Source: Streptomyces sp. ISL-66 (GTDB lineage: Bacteria > Actinomycetota > Actinomycetes > Streptomycetales > Streptomycetaceae). Taken from it: a DNA stretch of 42,166 bases. The DNA lies in contig NZ_JAGGOW010000181.1 in NCBI RefSeq assembly GCF_018614135.1, positions 1-42,166 on the forward strand, given 5' to 3'. The translations under genes and the position numbers were made by a program. The notes beneath the pieces were generated by a model that was not told where the DNA came from, made no database searches, and was given only the letters and a program-made list of their open reading frames with translations. Positions 24,285 through 32,735 of the stretch are shown here, one piece after another. Position 1 is the stretch's first letter. Each line of letters begins with the position of its first letter.

Positions 24285-25363
24285 GCACCCTTCCTGCCCC
24301 CGGCACCGGACCCGACGACTCCACCGCCCTGGACCACTACCCCAGCTTCCGGCTGCCGTCCTTCCCCCGCTTCCAGCCCGCCCTACGCCGCTCCGGCGTC
24401 GAAGGCCTCGAAACCTCCTGCCGCGCCTGGCTGGAGGACAACCTGCGCCCCGCCCGCGACGACGAGCAAGCCTTCGAGGAATTCCTCGACCACCGCACCA
24501 CCTTGTGGAACCTGCTGGCCTATGCCACCACCGACACCGAACGCACGAAGACGATCTGCCACTGGATCGACGTGCTGTTCAGCATCGACGACCTCTTCGT
24601 CCACGCCCCCGACCCCCACCTTGAACGCCTGGGCCTGCACGAGCTCGACAGCGCCCTCGGCAACAGCCTTCACCCCGGCCTCGGCCCTTACCCCCGCATG
24701 CTGGCGTCGTTGAACGAACACCTGCGCGCCGGCATGTCACCGTCCTTGTGGCAGCGGTTCGCCCGCGACATGAAAGGTTTCTTCGCCGCCTGCCGCACCG
24801 AACGCCACTGGCAGCGGGCCGGCACCGCTGTGGAGCTGGCCGCCTACGAAAAGTCCCGGATCAAGAGCGTGGGCGAATGCTGCTTCCCGCTCCTGGAGTA
24901 CGGCCTGCACATCGACCTCACCGACCACATCGCCCGCACCCCCGAAATCGGCCGACTCAACCACCTGGTGGCCCGCCACTGGATCGGCGTCAACGACATC
25001 TTCTCCTACCGCAAAGAGCTCTACAGCGGCGACACCATCAACGAGATCACCCTCGCCCTCGCCGACAACGGCGGCGACCTTCAGGCCGCCGTCGACCGCG
25101 TCGCCACCACCGTCCGGCAGACTGAAGACGACTTCTGTGCCCTCAGCTCCCGCCTGCTGGCCGCGCCGGCCGGCCAGGACCCCGCACTGAGGCGGTACGT
25201 GGAAGCCCTGCGCTGGATGATCGCGGGCAACCTTGAATGGTCCTACATCACCCCCCGCTACAACGGCCGCGGCCACACCTGGGCCGGTCACACCACCGCC
25301 ACCACCGTCCTCACACCCCACCGCACCCTCTACCGGCCCGAACCCGCCAACGAAACCCCCTGA
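24281..25363 (+). CDS. Class I terpene cyclase
   Basis: A 360-residue class I terpene synthase. The Mg2+-binding NSE triad is perfect, NDIFSYRKE at residues 238-246. The pyrophosphate sensor Arg (Arg193 in YEKSRIKSVG) sits 45 residues before it, and the C-terminal RY pair is in WSYITPRY. The aspartate-rich motif is unusual: FSIDDLFVHAPD (Asp103-Asp104), lacking the third acidic residue at the DDxxD or DDxxxD/E position. It is shorter than geosmin or methylisoborneol synthases and does not contain their signatures, so the product is another C10-C20 terpene. GTG 24281 overlaps the P450 stop; a hairpin directly after the stop ends the operon. Confidence 0.93.
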   Translation: MSTLPAPGTGPDDSTALDHYPSFRLPSFPRFQPALRRSGVEGLETSCRAWLEDNLRPARDDEQAFEEFLDHRTTLWNLLAYATTDTERTKTICHWIDVLFSIDDLFVHAPDPHLERLGLHELDSALGNSLHPGLGPYPRMLASLNEHLRAGMSPSLWQRFARDMKGFFAACRTERHWQRAGTAVELAAYEKSRIKSVGECCFPLLEYGLHIDLTDHIARTPEIGRLNHLVARHWIGVNDIFSYRKELYSGDTINEITLALADNGGDLQAAVDRVATTVRQTEDDFCALSSRLLAAPAGQDPALRRYVEALRWMIAGNLEWSYITPRYNGRGHTWAGHTTATTVLTPHRTLYRPEPANETP

Positions 25364-25386
25364 CGCACCCACCCCCCGGTGGTGCG
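25364..25386 (+). terminator. Hairpin directly after the terpene cyclase stop
   Basis: CGCACCCACC pairs with GGTGGTGCG around a four-base loop, with one bulged base, starting at the first base after TGA. There is no T-run, as is common for Streptomyces terminators. Confidence 0.55.
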
Positions 25387-25727
25387 GCCCGGCGTCCCGC
25401 ACTCAATGGCAGTCGCCCTCTGCAGCCCGCCCCGCCCCGAGAGTCAACGGACGACGCTGCCCGCGGCTGAGAAGCGTTTCAGTCGCTGTTCATCCCGGTC
25501 GCCGCCGGGTGGGATGCGGCACTGCGCCTAGCTCCTCAAACTCCTTACCGAGACACGCAGCTTTCCTCACGGGTCCTTCGCGCCCCAGCATCCGCGACCC
25601 GGCCGAGGAGAGGCTGCGGAAGGTGGCGGTCATTGCAGGCGTAACGGACCGGGGCCGGCTTCGTTGGGCACATCATGATCGATAGGACGTCCAGGCCGGA
25701 CTTCGCAGCCGGCCCTGCGGCCGTACG
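25387..25727. other. Gene-free stretch
   Basis: I see no gene or RNA here. It separates the cyclase operon from the secreted hydrolase and must contain the hydrolase promoter; a GGTAACG-like or other sigma box could not be assigned. Confidence 0.4.
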
Positions 25728-27332
25728 GTGAGCGGACTGCGCGAGTCACGTGGATGGCGGTTCACCGCATCGGTCGCACTGCTGGTTTCGGTACTGGCGG
25801 CCCACGGCCCGGTCGGCCACGCGTCGGACCAGGCCATCCCCGCAGCGGGCAGCGCCACTCGGGACGACGAACCAGCCTCGGTCTCCACCACCTCGGTCGT
25901 GATGAGGGACGGCACGCGGATCGCAGCCGACGTGTACGTTCCGGCGGCCCCCGGCCCGCATCCGCTCGTCGTGATGCCTGGCGCATGGTGGGCGATGCCG
26001 CAGGACGCTTTGCTCGACGACAAGAGGCAGCTGGCGGAAGCCGGTTACGTGGTCGTCTCCTACGACCCGCGGGGACTGCGCCGCTCCGGTGGAATGGTCG
26101 ACATGGCGGGTCCCTTGGACGTGGCGGACGTCTCCGACGTCATCACGTGGGCGCTGGAGCACACTCCGGCTGACGAGCGCAGGATCGGGTTGTACTCCTC
26201 CTCCTACGGCGCGGCGGTGGGCCTGAACGCTGCCGCGCACGATGCCCGCGTCACGGCGGTGGTCGCCTTGTGCCCGTGGACCGACCTGTTCGACTCGTTC
26301 GTGCATAACGGCACCTATGCCGGAACTATCGCGACCTTCCAGGAGATCATCGGTGCGCTCAACGGGCGTATGAGCGCTGAAACGCGCCAGGCTTTCGCAA
26401 GTATGCGCAGCGGCAGGGACACGACCGGTCTGCAGGCCTGGGCCCTCGAACGCTCGCCGCGTGCCTTCACGGCCGCGCTCAACGCACGCCGAACGCCGGT
26501 GTTCATGGCCGGGGAGTGGAACGACCCGCTGGTGCCGGCCGGGCAGACCGGACGGCTGCTGGACCAGCTCACGGGCCCGAAGCAGCTGTGGATGAGCCCG
26601 GGCGGTCACGGGGATTCGAGCTCCCGCGAAGCCTCCGTACTGAAGCCGCAGGCTGCCATCCGCAGCCACGCGACACAGTGGCTCGACCGGTTTCTCCTCG
26701 GCCGCCCCAACGGTGCGGACCGTCTTCCGCCGCTCAGGGTGCGACCGCGTAACGCCCAGGGACTGGAGACCTATCCGGGCTGGGCCGCGATGGAACGGTC
26801 GCCCCTGGCCGTGCGGTTGCGGGCGAAGTCGGGTGAGCGTGCCCAGCGCCTGCTCGCGGGCCTGGACTCACCCGCCGATTCCGGCCTGTTCCCGGTCGCG
26901 GGCTTGGCTGACTCTCTCGGGCTGCCGCCCACCACCGCTCTTCCCCTGCTCGCCCCGCCTCTGGCGGCCGTATGGCGCAGCGCTCCGCTGGCCTCCCGAT
27001 GGTCCCTGCGCGGATCCCCCCGCATGCACACCCGTGTGACCTCCACCGCCGAGCGGGGCACCTTCGTGGCCTACCTGTACGACGTGGACGCGCTGGGCAT
27101 TGCCCGGCTGGTCAGCCATGCCCCGTACACCTTCACGGACGTGGCGCCGGGGACGCCGGTCGAGGTCGACGTACAGATGCCCGCTTCTGCGTGGGACATG
27201 GCCCGCGGGCACCGTCTTGCCCTCGTCGTCGACAACGGCGACCACCGCTACACCAGCGTCAACCCCATCGGGTCCTCACTGGCGTTCTCCGCGGCCGACA
27301 CGTACGTGAGCGTTCCCGTCCTCACCGGATGA
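25728..27332 (+). CDS. Secreted CocE/NonD-family (S15) alpha/beta hydrolase
   Basis: A 534-residue exported hydrolase. It has an N-terminal signal (WRFTASVALLVSVLAAHGPV). The alpha/beta domain (about residues 50-320) begins VVMRDGTRIAADVYVPA, contains the nucleophile region GLYSSSYGAAVG, the acid in GEWNDPLVPAGQ and the His in SPGGHGDSSS. Residues about 350-534 form the jelly-roll X-Pro dipeptidyl-peptidase C-terminal domain (FVAYLYDVDALGIARLVS, VEVDVQMPASAWDMARGHRL). It cleaves esters, amides or X-Pro peptides outside the cell. GTG 25728 is the only reasonable start. Its place between the cyclase and a glycosyltransferase may be chance or may reflect deacylation of an exported product. Confidence 0.88.
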   Translation: MSGLRESRGWRFTASVALLVSVLAAHGPVGHASDQAIPAAGSATRDDEPASVSTTSVVMRDGTRIAADVYVPAAPGPHPLVVMPGAWWAMPQDALLDDKRQLAEAGYVVVSYDPRGLRRSGGMVDMAGPLDVADVSDVITWALEHTPADERRIGLYSSSYGAAVGLNAAAHDARVTAVVALCPWTDLFDSFVHNGTYAGTIATFQEIIGALNGRMSAETRQAFASMRSGRDTTGLQAWALERSPRAFTAALNARRTPVFMAGEWNDPLVPAGQTGRLLDQLTGPKQLWMSPGGHGDSSSREASVLKPQAAIRSHATQWLDRFLLGRPNGADRLPPLRVRPRNAQGLETYPGWAAMERSPLAVRLRAKSGERAQRLLAGLDSPADSGLFPVAGLADSLGLPPTTALPLLAPPLAAVWRSAPLASRWSLRGSPRMHTRVTSTAERGTFVAYLYDVDALGIARLVSHAPYTFTDVAPGTPVEVDVQMPASAWDMARGHRLALVVDNGDHRYTSVNPIGSSLAFSAADTYVSVPVLTG

Positions 27333-27471
27333 CGAGGTCGGTCGCCGGTGTCGTCGGCCTCACGCGGAGGTGGAAGCACGCGTGCGGCGTGTCCGCGGGC
27401 CCGGACCGGCGTTGAGGTAGCGGCAAGTTCCTTTTGAGCGGCGCAAGTGCCGCACGGTGGAGTCTGAGGTG

Positions 27472-28674
27472 ATGGTCATGCAGGATGTTCTGACCGACGG
27501 TCAAGGGCGTGCGCGCCACGTAGCCGTTTTCAACGTGCCGATGCACGGCCATGTGATCCCTACCCTCGCGGTCGTACGGGAGCTGGTGAGTCGCGGTCAC
27601 AGGGTGAGTTACGCGGTGACCGCGGAATTCGCTGGCGATGTCCGCGCGGCGGGCGCGGTTCCTGTGCTCTATGACGTGCCTGCGGCGGGTGAGGCACCAG
27701 AGGACATGGCGGAGGGCGTGACCCTCGCGGTCGGCGTGAACGTGGCGGCACTGCCGCAGCTGGAGCAGGCGTTCGGCCCCGAGGTGCCGGACGTGGTGCT
27801 GTCCGATGTGTACGCGTGGGCGGGGCCGCTGCTGGCTGCTCGCTGGGGCGTACCGGCCATCCAGTTGGCTCCGACCCACATCCCGTACGAGGGACTGGTC
27901 CAGGAGTTCTTCGGGTTCGACGACATCGCGCAGATTCCCGGCTTTCCCGAGCTGGCCGGAGCGCTGGCGCAGTTCGGTGTACCGGGCGGGGTCCATGCCC
28001 TGACTCTGGCGCCGCCGCGGACGATCGCGTTCTTCCCCCGGTCCTTCCAGCGGCGGCCGGAGACGGTACGGGCTGGGGAGGCCCACTGGGTGGGCCCGGC
28101 CATCTCCGACCGGTCCTTTCAGGGGCGCTGGCAGAAGCCGGGCAACGGCAAGCCGGTGCTGTACGTGTCGTTGGGCTCGCAGTTCAACAGGCGCCCGGAC
28201 TTCTACCGGTCCTGCCTGGAGGCGTTCGACGGCCTGGGGTGGCACGTCGTGATGAGTGTGGGTGCCGAGGTAGCGGCGGCCGGGCTCGGCCTGGTGGGGG
28301 ACGGGTTCGAGGTGCATGCGAGCGTGCCCCAGCTCGACGTCCTGGCCTGTGCGTCGGTGTTCGTCACGCACGGCGGCATGGGCAGCCTCATGGAGGCATT
28401 CTCGCTGGGCGTGCCCGTCCTGGTGGTGCCGCAGATGGCGGAACAGCGGGTCAACGCCACTCAGGTCGAGCAGCTGGGTGTGGGATGGTACCTGCCGCGG
28501 GAGCGGGTCACGGCGCAGGTTTTGCGCGAGGCGGTGCTAGCGGTCGCGGGCGATGAGCGGATCGCTCGCGGCGTGGGGGGGCTGCAGCGGGAGATCAGCG
28601 AGGCCGGGGGCGCTGCCGCCGCGGCGGATGTGGTCGAGAAGGTCCTGGCGGACACCCCGGTGGTGACGGGCTGA
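27472..28674 (+). CDS. Macrolide-type UDP-glycosyltransferase (GT1, MGT/OleD-like)
   Basis: A 400-residue GT-B enzyme. N-terminal domain: HVAVFNVPMHGHVIPTLAVV, with the His that acts as base in OleD-like enzymes, and VPDVVLSDVYAW. C-terminal domain: VLYVSLGSQFN, VPQLDVLACASVFVTHGGMG and SLGVPVLVVPQMAEQRVNA, the UDP-sugar signature. Enzymes of this group put glucose on macrolides, flavonoids or terpenols. I chose ATG 27472 (GGAG 10 bases before); GTG 27457 and ATG 27478 are possible. It lies on the same strand as the cyclase operon but 2.1 kb downstream; a role in glycosylating a terpenol is inferred. It might equally be a macrolide-inactivation gene. Confidence 0.92.
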   Translation: MVMQDVLTDGQGRARHVAVFNVPMHGHVIPTLAVVRELVSRGHRVSYAVTAEFAGDVRAAGAVPVLYDVPAAGEAPEDMAEGVTLAVGVNVAALPQLEQAFGPEVPDVVLSDVYAWAGPLLAARWGVPAIQLAPTHIPYEGLVQEFFGFDDIAQIPGFPELAGALAQFGVPGGVHALTLAPPRTIAFFPRSFQRRPETVRAGEAHWVGPAISDRSFQGRWQKPGNGKPVLYVSLGSQFNRRPDFYRSCLEAFDGLGWHVVMSVGAEVAAAGLGLVGDGFEVHASVPQLDVLACASVFVTHGGMGSLMEAFSLGVPVLVVPQMAEQRVNATQVEQLGVGWYLPRERVTAQVLREAVLAVAGDERIARGVGGLQREISEAGGAAAAADVVEKVLADTPVVTG

Positions 28675-28886
28675 GCGTCCCGCCCCGGTGGGCCTTGGGC
28701 TGAGGCTCCGCCCGGGCGGTGGGACGGCTCCGCCCGCAGGGATCGGCCGCTGCGCTGCCGCCTGCGTCGCGGACGCTGCGGCGGACTTTCAGCAGCCGGC
28801 CGATGGTTCGGTGCAGCCGTGGACGGGGCCGTGGTCAGACAGTGAGCCGGCGTGAGCGTCACCGGCACCGGCGGAAGCCGGACACC

Positions 28887-30215
28887 TCACAGCACTGCCG
28901 GCTGTGGTGTCACGGCCGCGTCCACGGCGCTGGGCGGCGTTCTCTCGGCCACACGGATGCGGGCGGGTCCGGTCGCAGCCGCTGCGAGGAGCCCAAGCCC
29001 GGCGACCGCCACACCGCCCCACAGGACCGCTGTCAGGCCGTGCGTGAACGCGGCCGGGCCTGCCGTGGAACCGTTGTGCGTGAACAGCACGGTGGAGGCG
29101 CCGACCCCGGCGAGCGCGCCGATCTCCCGGACGGAGCTGTTGAACCCCGACGCATCGGACACACGGAGGTCGGACGCGTTCGCCAAGAGGGCTTCGGGCG
29201 CCGCGGTGAAGAAGAGGGCCATCCCCATGCCGCCGGCCAACAGGCCTGGAAGCTGCGCCACGTAACCCGACTGAGGAGTGAGGAAGAGCGCGAACCACCC
29301 CGAGCTCACCGTGGTCAACACGAAGGCGGCTACAAGAACAGGACGCGCCCCGGTGCGGCCCATCACAAGCCCAGCCAGGGGAGCGACCAAGAGCGGCATC
29401 GCTGTCCATGGAAGGATCCGCAGACCCGCTTCCCACGGGCTGTGGCCTTGGACGGTCTGGGGGAACTGGGCCAGCCAGAACACCGTCCCGAAAACGCCGG
29501 CATGCATGAGGAACCCGCAGAAGTGCACCGCGTGGAGACCACGGCAGAGGCGTGAACGCTGCCGGAACCGGCGTGTCTTGATCTGCCACCCGGCGGACGG
29601 CCCGATTTTCGTCGGCGCGGTGGCCGCGGCAGCGGTCGCCGTCGATGGCTCCCGCAGGAAGGACCGCGCTGCGGCGACCAGGAGGATGCCGAGAGGCACG
29701 TTGATCCAGAAGACGTACTGCCAGCCGCCCCATTGGACGACAGCTCCGCCCACCACGGGGCCGACCGCAACGGCCAGTCCGCCGAGGGCTCCCCAAACCC
29801 CCAGGAGTACCGGCCGCCGGTGTACGGGCACGGCGGCGGCTACGAGCGTCAGACTCAGCGGTGCAATCGCCGCGGCACCCGTTCCCTGGACCATGCGAGC
29901 CATCGTCAGCAAGGCCGCGGTGGCCGAGCACGCGGCCGTCGCCGACCCAGCGGTGAAAACGACCAGGGCGGCTGTGAACACGCGCCTTTGTCCGAACCTC
30001 GCGGCGAGCCTGGTGACCAGTGGCGGCAGGACAGCGACTGGCACGAGGTAGGCGTTGACGAACCAGCCCGCAGCCGCCGCGTCGACACCCCGGCCCAGGT
30101 CCGAGCGGATCGCGGGCAGCGCGGTGAGCAGCACCAGATGGTCCAGCCCGCAGAGAAAGACGGCCAGTCCCGTCACCACGCATGCCGGCCAGGCGGTGTA
30201 CCGCCTGGCGGTCAT
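28887..30215 (-). CDS. MFS exporter of DHA2 type, internally shortened
   Basis: A 442-residue drug/antibiotic exporter. The first half is typical of the DHA2 14-helix group (VFLCGLDHLVLLTALPAIRS, motif C around GVWGALGGLAVAVGPVVGG, then GGWQYVFWINVPLGILLVA). After helix 6 a non-hydrophobic stretch (STATAAAATAPTKIG... TRRFRQRSRLCRG) replaces what should be helices 7 and 8, then VHFCGFLMHAGVFGTVFWLA resumes. So about 70 residues seem deleted, leaving 12 helices. ATG 30215 overlaps the SGNH hydrolase stop (ATGA). It converges with the glycosyltransferase gene and may export its product. Confidence 0.88.
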   Translation of the reverse strand: MTARRYTAWPACVVTGLAVFLCGLDHLVLLTALPAIRSDLGRGVDAAAAGWFVNAYLVPVAVLPPLVTRLAARFGQRRVFTAALVVFTAGSATAACSATAALLTMARMVQGTGAAAIAPLSLTLVAAAVPVHRRPVLLGVWGALGGLAVAVGPVVGGAVVQWGGWQYVFWINVPLGILLVAAARSFLREPSTATAAAATAPTKIGPSAGWQIKTRRFRQRSRLCRGLHAVHFCGFLMHAGVFGTVFWLAQFPQTVQGHSPWEAGLRILPWTAMPLLVAPLAGLVMGRTGARPVLVAAFVLTTVSSGWFALFLTPQSGYVAQLPGLLAGGMGMALFFTAAPEALLANASDLRVSDASGFNSSVREIGALAGVGASTVLFTHNGSTAGPAAFTHGLTAVLWGGVAVAGLGLLAAAATGPARIRVAERTPPSAVDAAVTPQPAVL

Positions 30216-31144
30216 ACCGGCCCTCGCCTGTCTCCCGCCCGGTCGGGGGCGCTGCCGGACCGCAGTCCGCCGGCGAGGGCCCTGGTTCGGGGGCGGACCA
30301 GCGCCGGCCGAGACGCCTCAGCCGGCACGCCCACCGCTTGTGGACTGCCCTTCCCGGCCCCCTCAACGGGCATCCCGCCAGGCCCCGCGACGGCCCTCCG
30401 CCGCAACCACGCTTCACCGGCCCGGGCCACGGCGGAGTCACTCAGCCGGAAATAGACTCGGTAACCCTCCGCCGAAGGATGGAAACCGTCGGGGCAGTAG
30501 AGCCGCTCAGGGCTCCGCCGGAACGCGTCAGTCCGCAGTGAGAAAACCCGGCCGCCTGCCGCCAGCACGGCAGCCGACTGCAGCCGCGCCAGTCGGCGCG
30601 AGCGGACGGAGGCCACCGCCGCCGCGGCGGAGCGCAGGGCCGGAGCCGCACCGATGTCCGCGCACGAACCCACCACTACCTCCCACCCCGCACCACGGAG
30701 CTCACGCACGTAGCGGCCCAAGCGGACTGCGGACGGACGCACAGGGGCTGGGAGCATCACGTCGTTCCCACCGATGAGAATGAAGGCCACGCCCGCTGTG
30801 GACCTACCGATGACCGACCGAACCTGACGCCCCAGCCCAGCTGTCGTCGCACCCGCCCGGGCCAGCACTTCCAGCTCCACTGGGCACTCCAGCCGCGAGG
30901 CCAGCGTCCCGGCCAGATAGGCGCCAACGGTGTCACGCCGCTCAACCACACCTACCGTCACTGCCGACGAGTCCCCCAGCAGCACCAGCGGCAAAACCTT
31001 TCCGCCACCGGCACCGGCACCGTAACGGCCAGAAGGCGAGACCACCCCCCGCCCATCCCACAGCCGCTGACGAAGCAACACAGCCGCATACCGCTTCACC
31101 AACGTCCGCAGCAGTCGCCGACGCACTCTCCTCCACGTCCACAT
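30212..31144 (-). CDS. SGNH/GDSL-family hydrolase
   Basis: A 310-residue esterase-fold protein. Block I is VLLGDSSAVTVG (Ser59 nucleophile), block III FILIGGNDVMLP, and block V DGFHPSAEGY with catalytic Asp and His, so the active site is complete. It probably cleaves acyl esters. ATG 31144 is chosen because the frame above it is shadow-like, though GTG 31162 is possible. A basic amphipathic stretch WRRVRRRLLRTLVKRYAAVL opens the protein; no clear signal. The C-terminal 60 residues are Pro/Arg/Ala-rich. It is coupled (ATGA) to the MFS exporter. Confidence 0.87.
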   Translation of the reverse strand: MWTWRRVRRRLLRTLVKRYAAVLLRQRLWDGRGVVSPSGRYGAGAGGGKVLPLVLLGDSSAVTVGVVERRDTVGAYLAGTLASRLECPVELEVLARAGATTAGLGRQVRSVIGRSTAGVAFILIGGNDVMLPAPVRPSAVRLGRYVRELRGAGWEVVVGSCADIGAAPALRSAAAAVASVRSRRLARLQSAAVLAAGGRVFSLRTDAFRRSPERLYCPDGFHPSAEGYRVYFRLSDSAVARAGEAWLRRRAVAGPGGMPVEGAGKGSPQAVGVPAEASRPALVRPRTRALAGGLRSGSAPDRAGDRRGPV

Positions 31145-31658
31145 CGACCCGTCACAACGCACCACAAGCTCCCAACACGGCAACGACAGCAAGTCCTGAG
31201 ATCGCCTGCGGCACCGCCCGGGCAAAGCCATGTCTCCGCTAGGCACAAGGGCTTCAGCTCGGTCGGCAGGCCACGTATACGACAACCATCCATAGAAACG
31301 ATCAAGAGCCGGTAGGGACACGTCCCCGGACCGGACGTCGCGGCGCCGGGCAGGGCTCGACCGCAGATCCGGCAGGGGGGAGCGGTGGGCTGCCGGTGGC
31401 TTCGCCGCAGCCGATGCGGTCGATGGAGAGCCCCGGTGCAGGCCGAGTCGGGCACCGGTGGTGGCCCTGCCGGCCAGCATCGACGCTTGCGCGCCCCAAG
31501 GCCGGTTTGCGAATCCGGCGGGCCCCGTCGCCATGGACCGTACTCAGCCGGCAGCGACGACCCCCAGCCCAGGCCGAACCGCAGAACATCCTCTACGGCC
31601 ACCTCCACTTCCACGCGCAGCCGCTACCAAGACGAGCTTGGACGGTGTCCCGTCCCGT
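31145..31658. other. Gene-free stretch upstream of the SGNH-MFS operon
   Basis: Open frames on both strands here have Arg/Pro/Ala-rich, non-protein-like composition and no convincing start. The promoter of the SGNH-MFS operon should be in the first 150 bp. AGGGGTGTAACGG just right of this stretch looks like the tip of an IS256-type element. Confidence 0.4.
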
Positions 31659-31865
31659 GGAGGGGTGTAACGGATCTTGGATCAGAAGTTCGCTCCGCGC
31701 CGTCGCGTACATCGACTGAGGGTGAATGCTCCCTGAAACGAGGCAGGCCACCTTGCAAATGTCCTTGGTGAACGGGCAGTTCAATCCAAGGAGCGCACGG
31801 TGACCTTGTCCCAGCATGACCTACTTCGCCTGCCCGAGTCACTACGTTCGGCAGACGGTCTTACG
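31659..31865 (+). pseudogene. Left end of an IS256-family element with transposase 5' fragment
   Basis: GGAGGGGTGTAACGGATC at 31659 resembles the outer terminal repeat of Streptomyces IS256-type elements. About 140 bp later, AGGAG precedes GTG 31800, which starts VTLSQHDLLRLPESLRSADG, the N terminus of IS256 transposases. Homology stops at about 31865, and no DDE region follows, so the element was cut off. The rest of the transposase is missing from the window. Confidence 0.7.
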
Positions 31866-31936
31866 TTCCGCCGCGCCCGGTGGGCGGCGCGGGCCGGTGT
31901 GCCCGTCACGCGGCGATTCGGGCGCTGTGGTCTGGC

Positions 31937-31974
31937 GTGAGGCCCCGCGTCATCCCCCCAACGCGGGGCCTCAC
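31937..31974. terminator. Perfect 14-bp hairpin, orphan terminator or operator
   Basis: GTGAGGCCCCGCGT and ACGCGGGGCCTCAC are separated by 10 bases. It is the strongest simple hairpin in this debris region and could be the leftover bidirectional terminator of a deleted gene. No gene ends beside it, and there is no T-run. Confidence 0.55.
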
Positions 31975-32131
31975 TCGCTTCTACGATCAGGTGGGGCCAC
32001 ATCGTCGGCTCGTGCCTCTGCGGGCAGGGTCACGGCCTTCAGCGGGAGAGTCCGCACGCAGCCGCGTGAGGTGCACCAGTACCTGGGGGCTAGCCGTGCC
32101 CAGGAGGGCGTCGTCGCTGTTGCCGGGGTTG

Positions 32132-32345
32132 TTCAGGGTGCCTCGTCGCTGTGTCCGCATACCCAGGCCAGGGCGTCGTGCACGCCAAGATTGTAGTCCC
32201 GCTGGCCGGGCTGTCCGGTGGGGTCCTCCATCTGGACCACGGCCGCATCCACCTCGGCGGTGAGTGCCGGAAGGCCGGGGACACCTTCCGAGTCTCCTGC
32301 TCCGGTGACTGGTGAGCGGTCCGCGCGACCCAGCGCCCACCGGTA
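32132..32345 (-). pseudogene. 3' fragment of a gene of unknown function
   Basis: On the - strand a frame with strong G/C third positions reads YRWALGRADRSPVTGAGDSE, VPGLPALTAEVDAAVVQMED and RDYNLGVHDALAWVCGHSDE before AP and a TGA at 32134-32132. The pattern 'RDYxxGVHDALxW' recalls a small actinobacterial hypothetical family. There is no start codon or ribosome binding site, and the upstream part is gone, so it is a fragment. Confidence 0.5.
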
Positions 32346-32434
32346 GGCCGCTGACGAGCAAACCGATGTCTCGGATGGACCCTCAGCCAGCCGCCGCCCA
32401 GGGAGTTGTTCTCCGTGTGCGAATCCGGCGGTCT

Positions 32435-32518
32435 CGGCCGATGGTTGCCCAGCGGCTGCTGGCCGTCGGCAATGACCCCGATGCCCGGATTTTCTCCAAC
32501 CGCCTGGCCGTCCCGTGA
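32435..32518 (+). pseudogene. Shard of a second tyrosine integrase
   Basis: The 60 bp starting CGGCCGATGGTTGCCCAGCG encode RPMVAQRLLAVGNDPDARIF and match the integrase fragment at 34658-34717 almost base for base (a few substitutions). Homology stops after ARIF, and the frame ends 12 codons later. It is not the missing N-terminal half of that integrase, because it covers the same residues. Confidence 0.75.
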
Positions 32519-32653
32519 GGGCTACGACAGCGGCGACCCGCCGCTCCGCTGCTTGCCACTGCCGTTCCCCCTGGCCGGGATAGCGGGCCAGCCGTCAGGC
32601 GACGTGCGCTGCCCGGAGCAGCAGACGAACTTGATGCGCCCCTGCCAAAATCA

Positions 32654-32682
32654 TTGAAAAGCCATATGACATGTGCCATTTT
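32654..32682 (+). promoter_or_regulatory. Possible collagenase promoter
   Basis: TTGAAA at 32654-32659 is followed after 17 bases by CATTTT at 32677-32682, in the most AT-rich patch of the region, 54 bp before the start codon. The -10 match is weak. Confidence 0.3.
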
Positions 32683-32735
32683 ACAGCGCAGCCCGTCGTC
32701 GACGGGACCTCAACTCCCATCCCCAGGAGTGAACT

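Noticed and set aside
27419..27455. GCGGCA...TGCCGC inverted repeat before the glycosyltransferase as an operator
   Set aside because: Only six base pairs with a wide spacer; not distinguishable from chance here.
28708..28719. CCGCCCGGGCGG between the convergent glycosyltransferase and MFS genes as a terminator
   Set aside because: The palindrome has no room for a loop and such strings are common in this GC range.
31987..32361. 124-codon minus-strand frame near the orphan hairpin
   Set aside because: Low-quality composition; a different frame of the same strand (32132-32345) has the protein-like sequence.
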